Positions 1-8,417 of a DNA stretch of 61,736 bases are shown here, in pieces. The notes beneath the pieces were generated by a model. It saw only the letters and a program-made list of their open reading frames with translations, did no database searches and was not told the DNA's origin. Made by a program: the position numbers and the translations under genes. This stretch comes from Desulfopila aestuarii DSM 18488 (GTDB lineage Bacteria; Desulfobacterota; Desulfobulbia; Desulfobulbales; Desulfocapsaceae): assembly GCF_900143695.1 (NCBI RefSeq), contig NZ_FRFE01000030.1, positions 1-61,736 on the forward strand. The letters are read 5' to 3'. Numbering within the stretch: the stretch's first letter is position 1; each line of letters starts with the position of its first letter.

Positions 1-327
1 CTCAACCAAAGGAGCCGCCTCACCGTCTACCTTGACCAAGGCGTAGTCGGCCCAGACAATAATGCAGCTGAAAATGCCATCAGGCCGTTTGTGATAGGCC
101 GCAAAAACTGGCTCTTTGCCGGTAATCCTGCCGGAGCGGCAGCTAGTGCCAGCCTCTACAGTCTCGTCGAATCAGCGAAAGCAAATGGCCTGGAACCGTA
201 CAGATATCTTCGTTTTATCTTCGAAAAACTTCCTTTCGCAGAATCGCAGAGCGATTACGAAGAGCTGCTACCGAACAGGCTCAAAGCCGCCGACCTCCTT
301 TTGCCGCAATCAATAAGTGGGGTTTAA
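1..327 (+). CDS. IS66-family transposase (TnpC), C-terminal part
   Basis: The frame is open from the first base, so the gene starts left of the window. The visible 108 residues include [21 protein letters not shown], of which the core [11 protein letters not shown] is the conserved block near the catalytic glutamate of IS66 DDE transposases. After it comes the usual C-terminal helical tail ([15 protein letters not shown]). The enzyme cuts and joins the ends of its IS. No clear IS66 end was recognised just downstream, so the right border of the element is unresolved. The family call is firm; whether the full gene is intact cannot be seen here. Confidence 0.9.
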   Translation, partial: LNQRSRLTVYLDQGVVGPDNNAAENAIRPFVIGRKNWLFAGNPAGAAASASLYSLVESAKANGLEPYRYLRFIFEKLPFAESQSDYEELLPNRLKAADLLLPQSISGV

Positions 328-626
328 TTAGCGGATACCGTAAAATGCATAGCCAAAGACTTGTCAACATGCCCTCTCTGCTCAACGCTCAGGGTTTCGT
401 ACCCTTCGCCAAAAGTCGGGAACCTCGTCTTGCAGCGTCCCGTCTCCATCATTGAAAACTCACAGCCATACACGGCCCGGAGTAGCAAGTCGATTCTGGC
501 ATGATATGCGGCGTCTCGCTCTTGTTCTGTGATCTTGCCCGTGCTCACGACTGCCGTTGCTGTAAGGCGGGATGCGGAGCACCAGCTGATTCGTGAGCAC
601 GGCGAAGTTGGATATGAGAACCACAT
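324..626 (-). CDS. Hypothetical protein, possibly an island gene cut by the IS
   Basis: A 100-residue open frame whose stop lies at the end of the IS66 transposase gene. The second half (from about residue 30, [20 protein letters not shown]) has a composition like a real soluble protein, while the first 25 residues are cysteine- and serine-rich and look unlike coding sequence. No family is recognised. It may be a decayed island gene with a false start. A competing plus-strand frame overlaps it at 529-729, so this is a weak call. Confidence 0.25.
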   Translation of the reverse strand: MWFSYPTSPCSRISWCSASRLTATAVVSTGKITEQERDAAYHARIDLLLRAVYGCEFSMMETGRCKTRFPTFGEGYETLSVEQRGHVDKSLAMHFTVSAN

Positions 627-774
627 CCGGTGGGCGCAAAGGACCGCAACGCGAATGGATCAGAAGACCGGCGGCTTGCTCATCCCTATCTTGCGAGGTC
701 CGGCGTGTGACAACCCAGAGGCTATATAGTTGTTAAAATAGCTGGGCGACATCGTCTAGAGCCACCCAGGACAT

Positions 775-815
775 AAAAAAAGCCCCACTCTCATCTGACT
801 CATGGGAGTGGGGCT
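775..815 (-). terminator. Rho-independent terminator of higBA
   Basis: A perfect 10-bp stem (781-790 with 806-815, AGCCCCACTC) encloses a 15-base loop. On the minus strand it is followed by a T run (775-780). It lies 28 bases beyond the higA stop and faces that gene. Confidence 0.85.
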
Positions 816-843
816 ATACTATACTAAATATTTTATTTTGTTT

Positions 844-1179
844 TTATGCCTCCTGAAGCTCTTCAACTTCCGAAGGCTTTCGGCCCTTTGGGCGAAAAGG
901 AATGATCTTTCCGATGGATGAATTTTTGCTTTTTTTCGCTTTATCAAGATCATACTGCATCTGAAGTTTTACAAAATACTCTTCAGACATCCCGAAGAAT
1001 TTGGCAAGTTTCAGACCAACATAGATAGAAATCCCTCTTTTACCTTTGAGAATTTCGCCCAATGCAGTCTGCTGGATACCTATCTCTTTCGCCACCTTAT
1101 AAGGGGTCAATCCCAAAGGCTCAATAAACTCTTCAAGGAGTATCGCGCCAGGATGTTCTAAAGGAATCATATTAGACAT
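844..1179 (-). CDS. higA: HigA-type antitoxin (XRE family)
   Basis: A 111-residue protein opening with the HigA signature HPGAILLEEFIEPLGLTPYKVAKEIG, a Cro/C1 helix-turn-helix at about residues 17-70 with IQQTALGEILKGKRGIS as the recognition part. HigA proteins neutralise the mRNA-cleaving toxin HigB and repress their own promoter. The gene is 11 bases downstream of higB on the same strand, in the toxin-first order typical of higBA. The tail from about residue 80 is lysine-rich and probably holds toxin-binding or flexible segments. The pair likely stabilises the island to which the integrase at 1703-2899 belongs. Confidence 0.9.
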   Translation of the reverse strand: MSNMIPLEHPGAILLEEFIEPLGLTPYKVAKEIGIQQTALGEILKGKRGISIYVGLKLAKFFGMSEEYFVKLQMQYDLDKAKKSKNSSIGKIIPFRPKGRKPSEVEELQEA

Positions 1180-1190
1180 AACCTCGCCTC

Positions 1191-1472
1191 CTAATGGTAA
1201 TCAACAATTTCCACTTCCGTTGCTCTTCCGTTTTCAAAACAGAAGCATATGCGCCACTGGCGATTAATTCTGATAGAGTATCGCCCTTCTCTATCCCCAG
1301 ACAGCTTCTCCAGCTTGTTATTGGGCGGAACCCTTAAATCGTCAAGTGTAGCCGACGCATTAAGCATGTTCAATTTGCGTCGCGCTCGACTTTGAATGTC
1401 TTCCGGAAGCTTTTTGGAGAACCGCCCTTTCCAAATTTCCTCGGTTGCATCACAGGAAAAGCTCTCTATCAT
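1191..1472 (-). CDS. higB: HigB-type toxin (RelE superfamily)
   Basis: A 93-residue protein with the HigB layout: [23 protein letters not shown] near residues 15-37, then [32 protein letters not shown]. The [13 protein letters not shown] block is the conserved core that carries the basic residues for ribosome-dependent mRNA cleavage. It is the first gene of the toxin-antitoxin operon, 11 bases before higA. Full length for the family and no defect seen, so it should be active if expressed. Confidence 0.92.
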   Translation of the reverse strand: MIESFSCDATEEIWKGRFSKKLPEDIQSRARRKLNMLNASATLDDLRVPPNNKLEKLSGDREGRYSIRINRQWRICFCFENGRATEVEIVDYH

Positions 1473-1702
1473 GCTTAAACCCTATCGCAGGATAACAGTA
1501 TTGTCAATCGATACTACAGGTGTATGTGTACTTTCTTGTCAAAAACGAGAGGCAGTAAGAGAGCATATAATGAGAATAACAATAATTTTCAAGTACAAAC
1601 GACAGTTGAGCTTACCATCTTGCCTATGTGATCTTCCTTTGGCAAGCTCGACTGGGTACAGCCTGGAACGCATCGTGTTGGGAGCGATTCAATGTGATTT
1701 CA

Positions 1703-2899
1703 CTAACGGCTATCACCATCTTGGCCGTTTCCGTTCCCCATTTTGCTGAGAATGCTTGATGCTACATCTGAGGCCCGATGCTGAGCAGCTTCTCTAAGGT
1801 GCGCGTACCGTTGTGTCATGGCAGGGCTTTTGTGAGTCAAGAGTTTCTGTAGAACGTGCATCTCCACTTCTCCAGAAGAGGCAAGCATAGACGCATAAGT
1901 ATGTCGTAGCCCGTGAAGTGGCCTGAATCCTTTTGGCAAGTCTAATTTTTCCACAAGTGATCGCACTGCAGTCTTGCAATCCTTTCTTTGCCCTCCATTT
2001 TTGCCCGGGAATACATATGGACTGTCAAGTTTCTCATGGTTCTCAAGGATATATCTAGCAACAGCGCCCAACGGTATCGTGACTTCAGTGCCGCCTTTAG
2101 GGGTTACGATCTTTATAAAGTTCCTCTCATAGTTGATATGCTCCCACTTCAGTCTAAACAATTCGGAGCGGCGCATACCCGTGGCGATTGCCATCTTCAT
2201 CAAATTGGCTATCTGCTTATTGGGGTGGTTGTTCAGCACTTCGATGAGGTGGTCGAGTTGCTTCTCTGTTAAGTCCTCAGTAACCTCATTTTTCACCGTA
2301 GGCATATCGAAACTGAGACTAGGGGGATATGTTAGGCCGCCCTCTTTGACGCCATAGCGCACCATGCGCTGAAGCAGGAGTAATACGTGGCGGATTGTTT
2401 GGGGCTTATGGGTGCCCTCCATTCTTCCCCTTATGCCTGAAATGTGCTTCTTCTCGAGTTCAGATACCCGAGTCTTGGCTAAGTGTTTCCCTATGTGCTC
2501 GCGGTATCGGTATCTGTCGTCGCGGAAGGATTTGAGCTTGTCACCTTTCTTTTTCTCAAAAAACTCCCATAAATCTTGAACAGTCCACTCACCAGCCTCG
2601 GCCTCTGCCTTCTCTCTTTTGGTTTTTTGTCTCCCTTCGATGAGTGCCATGCGCATTCTGTTTGCCTTCGCTGGCGTCATCTTGTCTTTGAACTCTTTGC
2701 CGACGCTTTCTTCAACAGTCTTAACTTTACCGCTGTCGTCCCTTGTCTTGAAGACTACAACATAGCTCTTCTCTAGCCCTTTCAAGTCAGCGCGGCGTGC
2801 GTATCGGTAAAATACTCCAGTGATAGTGTTCCCTTGTCTGTCTTTGGCGGGGTACCGCTTCTTCGGATCAAAATCATCCGTGTTTACCTTTCTGGCCAT
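1703..2899 (-). CDS. Tyrosine recombinase (island integrase)
   Basis: Counted from the ATG at 2899, the protein has 398 residues. That start is preferred over one 13 codons upstream because GGAGA lies 8 bases before it and MARKVN is a natural N-terminus. The middle has a SAM-like core-binding domain; the C-terminal half has the catalytic set: R in ATGMRRSELFRLKW, HxxR in LHGLRHTYAS, H in LLTHKSPAMT and the nucleophile in QRYAHL. It probably recombines at the tRNA-Arg 3' half, which lies 170 bases upstream of the gene. The gene reads away from that site into the island. Confidence 0.93.
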   Translation of the reverse strand: MARKVNTDDFDPKKRYPAKDRQGNTITGVFYRYARRADLKGLEKSYVVVFKTRDDSGKVKTVEESVGKEFKDKMTPAKANRMRMALIEGRQKTKREKAEAEAGEWTVQDLWEFFEKKKGDKLKSFRDDRYRYREHIGKHLAKTRVSELEKKHISGIRGRMEGTHKPQTIRHVLLLLQRMVRYGVKEGGLTYPPSLSFDMPTVKNEVTEDLTEKQLDHLIEVLNNHPNKQIANLMKMAIATGMRRSELFRLKWEHINYERNFIKIVTPKGGTEVTIPLGAVARYILENHEKLDSPYVFPGKNGGQRKDCKTAVRSLVEKLDLPKGFRPLHGLRHTYASMLASSGEVEMHVLQKLLTHKSPAMTQRYAHLREAAQHRASDVASSILSKMGNGNGQDGDSR

Positions 2900-3069
2900 G
2901 TCGGTTCTCCATGTTTGAGCAGTCAGAAAACTTCCCAACTTTCATTCCCAACCTTATTCCCAACCTAGACAGTAGTATATTGTAGAAAAGTGTGCTAGTA
3001 AATAGTAGTATGAAAATAGAATATTAGAAGTGAGTAGGGGACTATAGTAGATAGTAAAAGATATACATC

Positions 3070-3119
3070 ACGGCCTTCTAAGCCGTAGGTCGCAGGTTCG
3101 AATCCTGCAGGGCGTACCA
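3070..3119 (+). pseudogene. 3' half of tRNA-Arg(TCT): island attachment site
   Basis: The bases form an anticodon arm (ACGGC, loop CTTCTAA, GCCGT; anticodon TCT), a T-arm (GCAGG, TTCGAAT, CCTGC) and a 3' acceptor strand AGGGCGT-A-CCA. No matching 5' strand (ACGCCCT), D-arm or promoter precedes it: the sequence turns AT-rich and unrelated before 3069. This is the displaced 3' end of a tRNA gene left by site-specific integration. The intact tRNA-Arg should lie at the other, unseen end of the island. Confidence 0.88.
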
Positions 3120-3130
3120 ATATTAAAAAA

Positions 3131-3170
3131 AAGGACTTACAGCTCATTTTGCTGTGAGTCCTTTTTTTTT
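3131..3170 (+). terminator. Terminator of the truncated tRNA-Arg
   Basis: A hairpin (AAGGACTTACAGC with GCTGTGAGTCCTT) followed by nine T residues, 11 bases after the tRNA CCA. It is presumably the original terminator of the tRNA gene, which marks the sequence to its right as chromosome side. Confidence 0.85.
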
Positions 3171-3849
3171 GGTCATCCGCTGGTCTGTTTGGAACAATTC
3201 TGCATGATGGACTGTCGAGGACAAAAATTGTCCTAATCTGTCCTGGGTTCATCAGGAGAAATTATGGTCAACTGCATCAGTAAGGTAGGTTATCTGGTCC
3301 TCAAGTCTCGTATATAATTGTCATGTCGTATAGTTGGTGGTAAACATTTTAGTAGCTATGCGATACTTCCTCAGCATGCACCACGATGTGGCATGTGGTG
3401 AATCCGATTTACGCAATGATAGCTGGGGTGAGTGACACCATAGGGAAAATATCTTGACTTTGGCACCACAAGGAAAGCCCAAGGGAGGAACTCCCGCCTG
3501 GCAAGTGGAGCGTGAGGTTTGTCAAATGATTATCAATTCGCTAAGCTGCCTGAAATAAAGAAGACACCGATGACTCGCTGACGATCTGCATCCAGAAGGA
3601 TTCGCCCGGTGCAGGCAAGGAATCCGACTGGTTACCCGCACCGAACGATAACGCTTCTCTCGCGATACGTCTCTACAGGCCGAAGATCGAAAAGCCATCG
3701 TTTCTCCCTCCAGGTAAAGGTACGTAGGCACCTCCGGGAATTGTTAAAGTTAACTGATTCACATGAAAAACAAGCGGGTCGCCTCGAGTATGCTCCAGTT
3801 CTCGATTCCAGCGACGAAAGTCCAATCTCAACCTATAAAGGACGGTACT
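3171..3849 (+). other. Gene-free stretch with one copy of an 85-bp repeat
   Basis: No convincing gene on either strand. The only recognisable structure is copy 1 of the repeat at 3444-3528. The remainder looks like decayed sequence between the island end and the DUF1254 gene. Confidence 0.5.
3444..3528 (+). repeat. 85-bp imperfect direct repeat, copy 1
   Basis: Shares roughly three quarters of its bases with 6253-6335, including the blocks TTTGGCACCA, AGGAAAGC and GGAGCGTGAGGTTTGTCA. It ends on ATG as the other copy does, but the frame that follows here soon stops. Its GGGAGGAACTCCC segment could form a short hairpin. The function is unknown. Confidence 0.6.
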
Positions 3850-5250
3850 ATGACAATTCATCGCTTCACTTCTCTCATAACCGTGTTCGCCGCCTTCGCG
3901 CTACCCCTGGCAGGGCAGGCCGCAGAAGTCACTCCCGCTGAAGCCCGCACCATTGCAAAGGAGGCTGCCATTTACGGCTTCCCGGTTATCGACAACTATC
4001 GCGTCAACTACGAATATTTTTTCAAGCCAGGTACTCCCGAGTACAAGGGTCCGCCGAACACGATCATCAACGTCCCCCGCGTATACACTCCGGCGGACAC
4101 CGCGATACAGACGCCTAACTCGGACACGCCGTATTCCTTTCTCGGCGCTGATCTTCGGACTGAACCGCTCGTTCTGACAGTCCCTGAAATACCGAAGAAT
4201 CGCTATTATTCGATTCAATTCATTGATGCCTATACCTACAACTTTGCCTATGTCGGTAGCCGCACCACCGGTAATGGCGGAGGTAACTTCCTGCTTGCAG
4301 GCCCAAATTGGAAGGGCGAGAAGCCCGCAGGCATCAAGGAAATCATTAAATCCGATACCGAGATGAACATCCTCCTCTACCGCACACAGCTTTTCGATCC
4401 AACGGACATCGACAATGTGAAGAAGATTCAATCCGAGTACAAAGTGCAGCCCTTGAGTCAGTTTCTCGGCCAAGCCGCGCCCTCTGCCGCGCCGAAGATC
4501 GACTACATGCCCCCCTGCACGCCCCAGGAGGAAAAGAAATCGCTGAAGCAGTTTGAGGTCTTGAACTTCGTCCTGCAATTCTGCCCCACGGTCCCGTCCG
4601 AGGTTGCGCTGATGGAACGATTCGCGAAGATTGGCATAGGTGCCGGAAGGGTTTTCGACGTAAGCACGTTCTCGCCCGAGGTGAAGAAGGCGATTGGAGA
4701 AGGCGTGGGCGATGCCTGGCTCGAATTTGAGGGTCTGGTCAAACAGTTCGATGAAGGCAAGGTCACCTCCGGCGATGTGTTCGGCACGCGGAAGTATCTA
4801 AACGGCAATTACCTCTATCGCATGGCGGCAGCTGCTCTCGGGATTTACGGCAATTCCAAGGAGGAAGCGATGTATCCGGTTTTACGGATCGATAAAGATG
4901 GCGAACCGCTGACGGGTGTAAACCGCTACACACTCCACTTCGCCAAGGGGGAACTGCCACCCGTCCACGCATTCTGGTCGGCTACCATGTATGAACTGCC
5001 GCAGAGCCTGCTTGTCGCCAATCCGATCAACCGCTACCTCATCAACTCGCCGATGATTCCCAAATTCAAACTGGATGCTGACGGCGGGGTCACGCTTTAT
5101 ATTCAAAACGAAACTCCCGGCAAGGAACTGGAGTCCAACTGGCTGCCTGCACCGAAGGGAGAATTTGCCGTCTATATGCGGCTTTACTGGCCCGCAGAAG
5201 CCGCACTGGACGGCTCGTGGCAAGCCCCTAAACTGGTGAAAGTGAAATGA
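3850..5250 (+). CDS. Secreted DUF1254/DUF1214 protein
   Basis: A 466-residue protein with an N-terminal signal peptide (TSLITVFAAFALPLAGQAAE). The start at 3850 is chosen over 3763 because AAGGAC lies 6 bases upstream and the signal peptide begins at once. The DUF1254 part spans about residues 35-170 (VYTPADTAIQTPNSDTPYS), the DUF1214 part the C-terminal 120 (WSATMYELPQSLLVANPINR). These paired domains occur in periplasmic or secreted proteins of unknown biochemistry. The gene is monocistronic and its GC-rich codon use is unlike the AT-rich flanks, so it may have been acquired. The specific function is not known. Confidence 0.85.
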   Translation: MTIHRFTSLITVFAAFALPLAGQAAEVTPAEARTIAKEAAIYGFPVIDNYRVNYEYFFKPGTPEYKGPPNTIINVPRVYTPADTAIQTPNSDTPYSFLGADLRTEPLVLTVPEIPKNRYYSIQFIDAYTYNFAYVGSRTTGNGGGNFLLAGPNWKGEKPAGIKEIIKSDTEMNILLYRTQLFDPTDIDNVKKIQSEYKVQPLSQFLGQAAPSAAPKIDYMPPCTPQEEKKSLKQFEVLNFVLQFCPTVPSEVALMERFAKIGIGAGRVFDVSTFSPEVKKAIGEGVGDAWLEFEGLVKQFDEGKVTSGDVFGTRKYLNGNYLYRMAAAALGIYGNSKEEAMYPVLRIDKDGEPLTGVNRYTLHFAKGELPPVHAFWSATMYELPQSLLVANPINRYLINSPMIPKFKLDADGGVTLYIQNETPGKELESNWLPAPKGEFAVYMRLYWPAEAALDGSWQAPKLVKVK

Positions 5251-5360
5251 GTGGATAAAGAGAAGTGCATGTGCTCTGGTCTGCAGGTTGGTCCTTTGGG
5301 AGCGGCCTGTGGCTCAGACAGTGAGTACTTTTGCCATTTATGGGTACTCCTCATGCATAA

Positions 5361-5573
5361 AGTTTTGATACAGGTGCTTATATAGAATCAAATTTTGAAT
5401 TTGGGCCAGTCTACATATCTCCTATCAACCAGTCAATCAAGGAAGAAATATCTTGGGCGCGATTGTTGTCTGAATTTCCCAAACATATGGAGTATCTTGG
5501 TGATAGCAACAGGACAATAGACAGAGTTATACTGTTTGACACAGGCAATAAGGTCAAATATTTCTATAAATGA
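5361..5573 (+). pseudogene. C-terminal remnant of an unknown protein
   Basis: An open frame of 70 codons directly after an in-frame TAA, with no ATG or ribosome site at its beginning. It reads as coherent protein: NFEFGPVYISPINQSIKEEI, then GDSNRTIDRVILFDTGNKVK up to a stop at 5571-5573. It looks like the tail of a gene whose front was lost. No family is recognised. Confidence 0.4.
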
Positions 5574-5631
5574 AAAGAGACGAATTCCTTAGGTTATACG
5601 GATCTATAATGATTATTTGGAGAAAATACGT

Positions 5632-6066
5632 ATGTTAAAAAAGCCTGTTATATCTCTTGTATTCGTAATGTTTATATCTTTATCCGTTAGAGTATTTGCA
5701 GCTGAGAAAGGACAGGATATGTTGTTTATTGTGACATCTCCAGATGCTCAGACTCAGATGATGTCCATGGTTTTATCGACTCAGTCTTTCAAAAAAGGCG
5801 CTAACGTGAGTATTCTGTTTTGCGGTCCTGGAGCTGACATTACATTGAAAGGCAGCAAAGAAACTAAATTCAAACCAATTGATAAATCACCCCAGATGCT
5901 TCTCAAAGGTTTGGTTGAGAATGGCGTATCCGTTCAGATATGTCCGCTCTACCTTCCAAGCAAAGATTTGACAATTGATGCACTGATTCCTGGGGTGACA
6001 CAAGCTAATCCGTCAGCGATAGCTGACCAGATGATTCAGCCGGGGACAAAAATTTCGACATTCTAA
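5632..6066 (+). CDS. Secreted DsrE-family protein
   Basis: A 144-residue protein from the ATG at 5632, with GGAG 9 bases upstream. A TTG 15 bases earlier is also open. Residues 1-24 form a signal peptide ending VRVFA-AEKG. The rest has the DsrE/DsrF fold pattern: a first strand DMLFIVTSPD, then MSMVLSTQSFKKGANVSILFCGPGAD and a C-terminal VSVQICPLYL. The cysteine in VQICP is at the place of the sulfur-relay cysteine of some DsrE proteins. Export suggests a periplasmic sulfur-handling or binding role, which is inference. It stands alone between two repeat copies. Confidence 0.75.
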   Translation: MLKKPVISLVFVMFISLSVRVFAAEKGQDMLFIVTSPDAQTQMMSMVLSTQSFKKGANVSILFCGPGADITLKGSKETKFKPIDKSPQMLLKGLVENGVSVQICPLYLPSKDLTIDALIPGVTQANPSAIADQMIQPGTKISTF

Positions 6067-6332
6067 TTACCTAAAGTGTCAAAATAGAGTAGAAAACGGA
6101 ATTGACCTTGCCATCTCCCATGAAGCTAGGCAACCGGTTCGCATGCGAATATTCATTGTGGGATGTTTTTTGTTTTATGAGAGACAACTCACTGTCTATG
6201 CCGTCCATGGGCCCAAATGTCCATATCTCCTATATACCTGAAATGACGAAGTGGAAAAATCTTGATTTTGGCACCAATAGGAAAGCCAAGGGATGATCTC
6301 CCACCTATGAAATGGAGCGTGAGGTTTGTCAC
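6067..6332 (+). other. Short gene-free stretch ahead of the toxin gene
   Basis: Contains copy 2 of the 85-bp repeat. A small open frame at 6102-6296 has no ribosome site and no protein-like character. Confidence 0.5.
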
Positions 6333-6335
6333 ATG
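6253..6335 (+). repeat. 85-bp imperfect direct repeat, copy 2 (toxin leader)
   Basis: Matches 3444-3528 with a few short gaps. Here the repeat ends on the start codon of the RelE-like gene and supplies its GAGG ribosome site. The repeat may therefore be a mobile or regulatory leader rather than random sequence. Confidence 0.6.
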
Positions 6336-6728
6336 AAAATACTAACTATACAAGAGCATGATGGCTTATCAGCTTTTGAAGTATTTTTGAATAAAGTTTC
6401 TGACAAACTCGCCTCATCTATATGCAAGAAATTTCATGCCTACTCTGAACTTAATGACATTTACATTTGCAACAGCTTGAAAATTCTGAACCCCAAGATA
6501 TGGGGTTATAAAGGTACCATATATAAGCTTCGCGTAGATTGCGGTAAAGAGTCAGCCCGAGTACTGTTTGTTAAAATGCCAGACGACAACATCGTACTTT
6601 TGCATGGGTTTGTGAAAAAAACTAGAAAAACACCGAAAAAAGACGCAAAAATCGCAATGGCCAATCTTGAGCGGTTAAAAAATAACGTAGCAGTAACTCA
6701 ATTACCATTAACAAAGTACTCATTCTAA
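6333..6728 (+). CDS. RelE/ParE-like toxin (Gp49-like), apparently without partner
   Basis: A 131-residue protein from the ATG at 6333, which has GAGG 8 bases upstream; an ATG at 6312 lacks one. The central part has the Gp49/HigB pattern: KILNPKIWGYKGTIYKLRVD, then SARVLFVKMPDDNIVLLHGF and VKKTRKTPKKDAKIAMANLE. Such proteins are usually mRNA-cleaving toxins of type II systems, with the antitoxin gene next door. No helix-turn-helix gene is visible within 400 bases on either side, so it is an orphan, or its antitoxin is lost or of a new kind. Confidence 0.75.
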   Translation: MKILTIQEHDGLSAFEVFLNKVSDKLASSICKKFHAYSELNDIYICNSLKILNPKIWGYKGTIYKLRVDCGKESARVLFVKMPDDNIVLLHGFVKKTRKTPKKDAKIAMANLERLKNNVAVTQLPLTKYSF

Positions 6729-7018
6729 TCGTTCGGCTTGTGTCATCGGAGGACGTTGCCTGATCAGACCTCAATAGCCTGCACGACTATAGTAAAGTAG
6801 ACTGTGGAAAAAAATATGATATTTCCTGTCGACCTGGAAAGACAGATTGGAAATGCGTGGACTGCTAAGGGCACCGTGGCCAGTCCTGGATGGCGCTAAT
6901 CAAATGCTTGTTGTTTGCAAAAAGACAGGTGATATGATTGGGTAAATAAGTTCATCAAAAATCTAACAATTTTCAGCCCCAATGTTACCCTGTTTTCATT
7001 TTCCGTCGTGAGGACGAA

Positions 7019-7049
7019 AGGATGAAATAGATCTGTCCTGATTTTTTTG
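7019..7049 (+). repeat. 31-bp inverted repeat, left copy
   Basis: The reverse complement of 9267-9297 with one mismatch. It contains the core AAATAGATCTGTCCTGA followed by seven T residues and a G. Similarity stops sharply on both sides, as for ends of a mobile unit. The pair encloses 2.2 kb with the IS4 element and the TauE gene. Confidence 0.8.
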
Positions 7050-7129
7050 CTGAATTCAATTATCAGAATAGCCTTATGAGAAGTACTGGCGTGCTGAATC
7101 TGTTATCGTGTTGCCACGATAAGCTCTTC

Positions 7130-7138
7130 ATTTAAAAT
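7130..7138. repeat. 9-bp target duplication of the IS4 element, left
   Basis: ATTTAAAAT directly before the left IS end; an identical copy follows the right end at 8400-8408. Confidence 0.92.
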
Positions 7139-8399
7139 CACTGCTGTCTCACAGTTAATTCCATAATAAAAGCTGTGGAGATTTAATTGGTTGCGAATTG
7201 TCAGGGGGCTTAAACAAATCGCTCATTGAGCGACGGTCAAACAGATTTAATTGCAATAGTCGTAAAATACCTGAAAGCGATAAGCCCAGCTTGGCTACGA
7301 ACTTCAAATAAGCCAGCAGAAGGTAAAGACACAAGGCAATCCAAAGCTGCGTCAACACGGCATTCTCTGAAGTACCGAGGAAAGTTTTCACCTTGAGATT
7401 TTGTTTGATCCATTTGAAGAACAGTTCGATTTTCCATCGTTCTTTGTAAATGGCCGCCACTTCAGAAGCTTTGAGCTTCCTTGAGTTGGTCAGGAACTGG
7501 TACTCGATGCCAGTCTCCGGATCGATGTAATGAATTCTCCTGAAGGTGTAAGTGTATCCCGAAAGCTTTACTTTCTGATCACGAACCACGGCTGGTGAAT
7601 CAGGTTTTCTATTATTACCGTATGCATACGTCTTGGCATTGGACTTCAGCCTGGTAACAAAGATGATTTTCTTTTTATCAAGGTCGCCATACCAACTGTA
7701 ATCGGTAAAGCCTCGATCAAAGACGACACAGGCTCCAGCAGGAAGATGAAGAGATCGGGCCCAATCGATTTCATGTTTCTTGCCGTTGGTCATGTCCATG
7801 AATACTGGAAGATGTCCATCGGCATCGAGGCCGAAGTGCAGCTTGACCGCCCCTTTGGCTTGCCGGAATGTTGCCCATGGGAAGATGGCAAGGCAAAGCT
7901 TGACGGTCGTGGCGTCGAGGAGATAAATCTTGCCCTTGAACTTAAACTGGTGCTTCGGTGCACGAGCCTGGCATCGTTGCAACAGTTGGAAAAACATCTC
8001 TTTGTAGATGTCATATGGCTGCCGGTCATTTACCCGAGCAAGCGTTGCCCTGCTGGTTGATCTCATGCCCAGATGATAGATCCGTTTTCCTTGTGCAGCT
8101 ATATTACCTACCAGGTCGCGCAAACTCTTTCTTCCAGTCAGTTGTGCAATCGTCATAGCCATAAACTGACTCCAACGATTGAAGGTGCGAAACTTTTGGC
8201 CTTGATGGTGCTGAGTTGCCAGTTTTTCAAAATCATGTCTCGGGAAAAATGCGGCAAGTTGATTGAGGATTGTGTTACAATGCGCCATGGCTCGGATCTC
8301 CTTGTATTTGAATGACTTTTCGCAATTTCATTATAACACAAGAAGCTCTCCGAGCCTTTATTTATTGGTATTTACAGGTAAATTTATGAGACAGCAGTG
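7139..8399 (-). mobile_element. IS4-family insertion sequence, complete
   Basis: A 1261-bp element with terminal inverted repeats CACTGCTGTCTCA, one transposase gene filling almost the whole length, and a perfect 9-bp target duplication on both sides. All parts are intact, which points to a recent insertion. Its right end lies 18 bases before the TauE start codon. Confidence 0.93.
7155..8288 (-). CDS. IS4-family transposase
   Basis: A 377-residue DDE transposase. The catalytic residues are seen as D125 (IYLLDATTV), D191 (VVFDRGFTDY) and E288 within the Y-(2)-R-(3)-E-(6)-K signature (Y281, R284, E288, K295). The N-terminal region (residues 1-100) is the usual DNA-binding part, and RWKIELFFKWIKQNLKVKTF is the C-terminal hallmark. 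The frame is unbroken. The stop is 16 bases from the left IS end, so the gene and the ends form one working unit. Confidence 0.95.
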   Translation of the reverse strand: MAHCNTILNQLAAFFPRHDFEKLATQHHQGQKFRTFNRWSQFMAMTIAQLTGRKSLRDLVGNIAAQGKRIYHLGMRSTSRATLARVNDRQPYDIYKEMFFQLLQRCQARAPKHQFKFKGKIYLLDATTVKLCLAIFPWATFRQAKGAVKLHFGLDADGHLPVFMDMTNGKKHEIDWARSLHLPAGACVVFDRGFTDYSWYGDLDKKKIIFVTRLKSNAKTYAYGNNRKPDSPAVVRDQKVKLSGYTYTFRRIHYIDPETGIEYQFLTNSRKLKASEVAAIYKERWKIELFFKWIKQNLKVKTFLGTSENAVLTQLWIALCLYLLLAYLKFVAKLGLSLSGILRLLQLNLFDRRSMSDLFKPPDNSQPIKSPQLLLWN

Positions 8400-8408
8400 A
8401 TTTAAAAT
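8400..8408. repeat. 9-bp target duplication of the IS4 element, right
   Basis: ATTTAAAAT, identical to 7130-7138. It lies in the leader of the TauE gene. Confidence 0.92.
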
Positions 8409-8417
8409 ATAATACCT

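Larger units (their letters stand above)
6729..7138 (+). other. Gene-free stretch before the IS4 element
   Basis: Holds only short broken frames (for example a 27-codon frame near 6816). It also has the left 31-bp inverted repeat (7019-7049) and a small hairpin, TTATCGTG-TTGC-CACGATAA, at 7103-7122. The IS target duplication ends it. Confidence 0.5.

Noticed and set aside
529-729. A 66-codon plus-strand frame in the first island
   Set aside because: Overlaps another weak frame on the minus strand, has no ribosome site and no recognised family.
2995-3252. An 85-codon minus-strand frame containing RPAGFEPATYGLEG
   Set aside because: It is the antisense reading of the tRNA-Arg 3' half, a well-known false gene.
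6102-6296. A 64-codon frame before the RelE-like toxin that might be an antitoxin
   Set aside because: No ribosome site, no helix-turn-helix or other antitoxin feature, and the tail is the repeat sequence.
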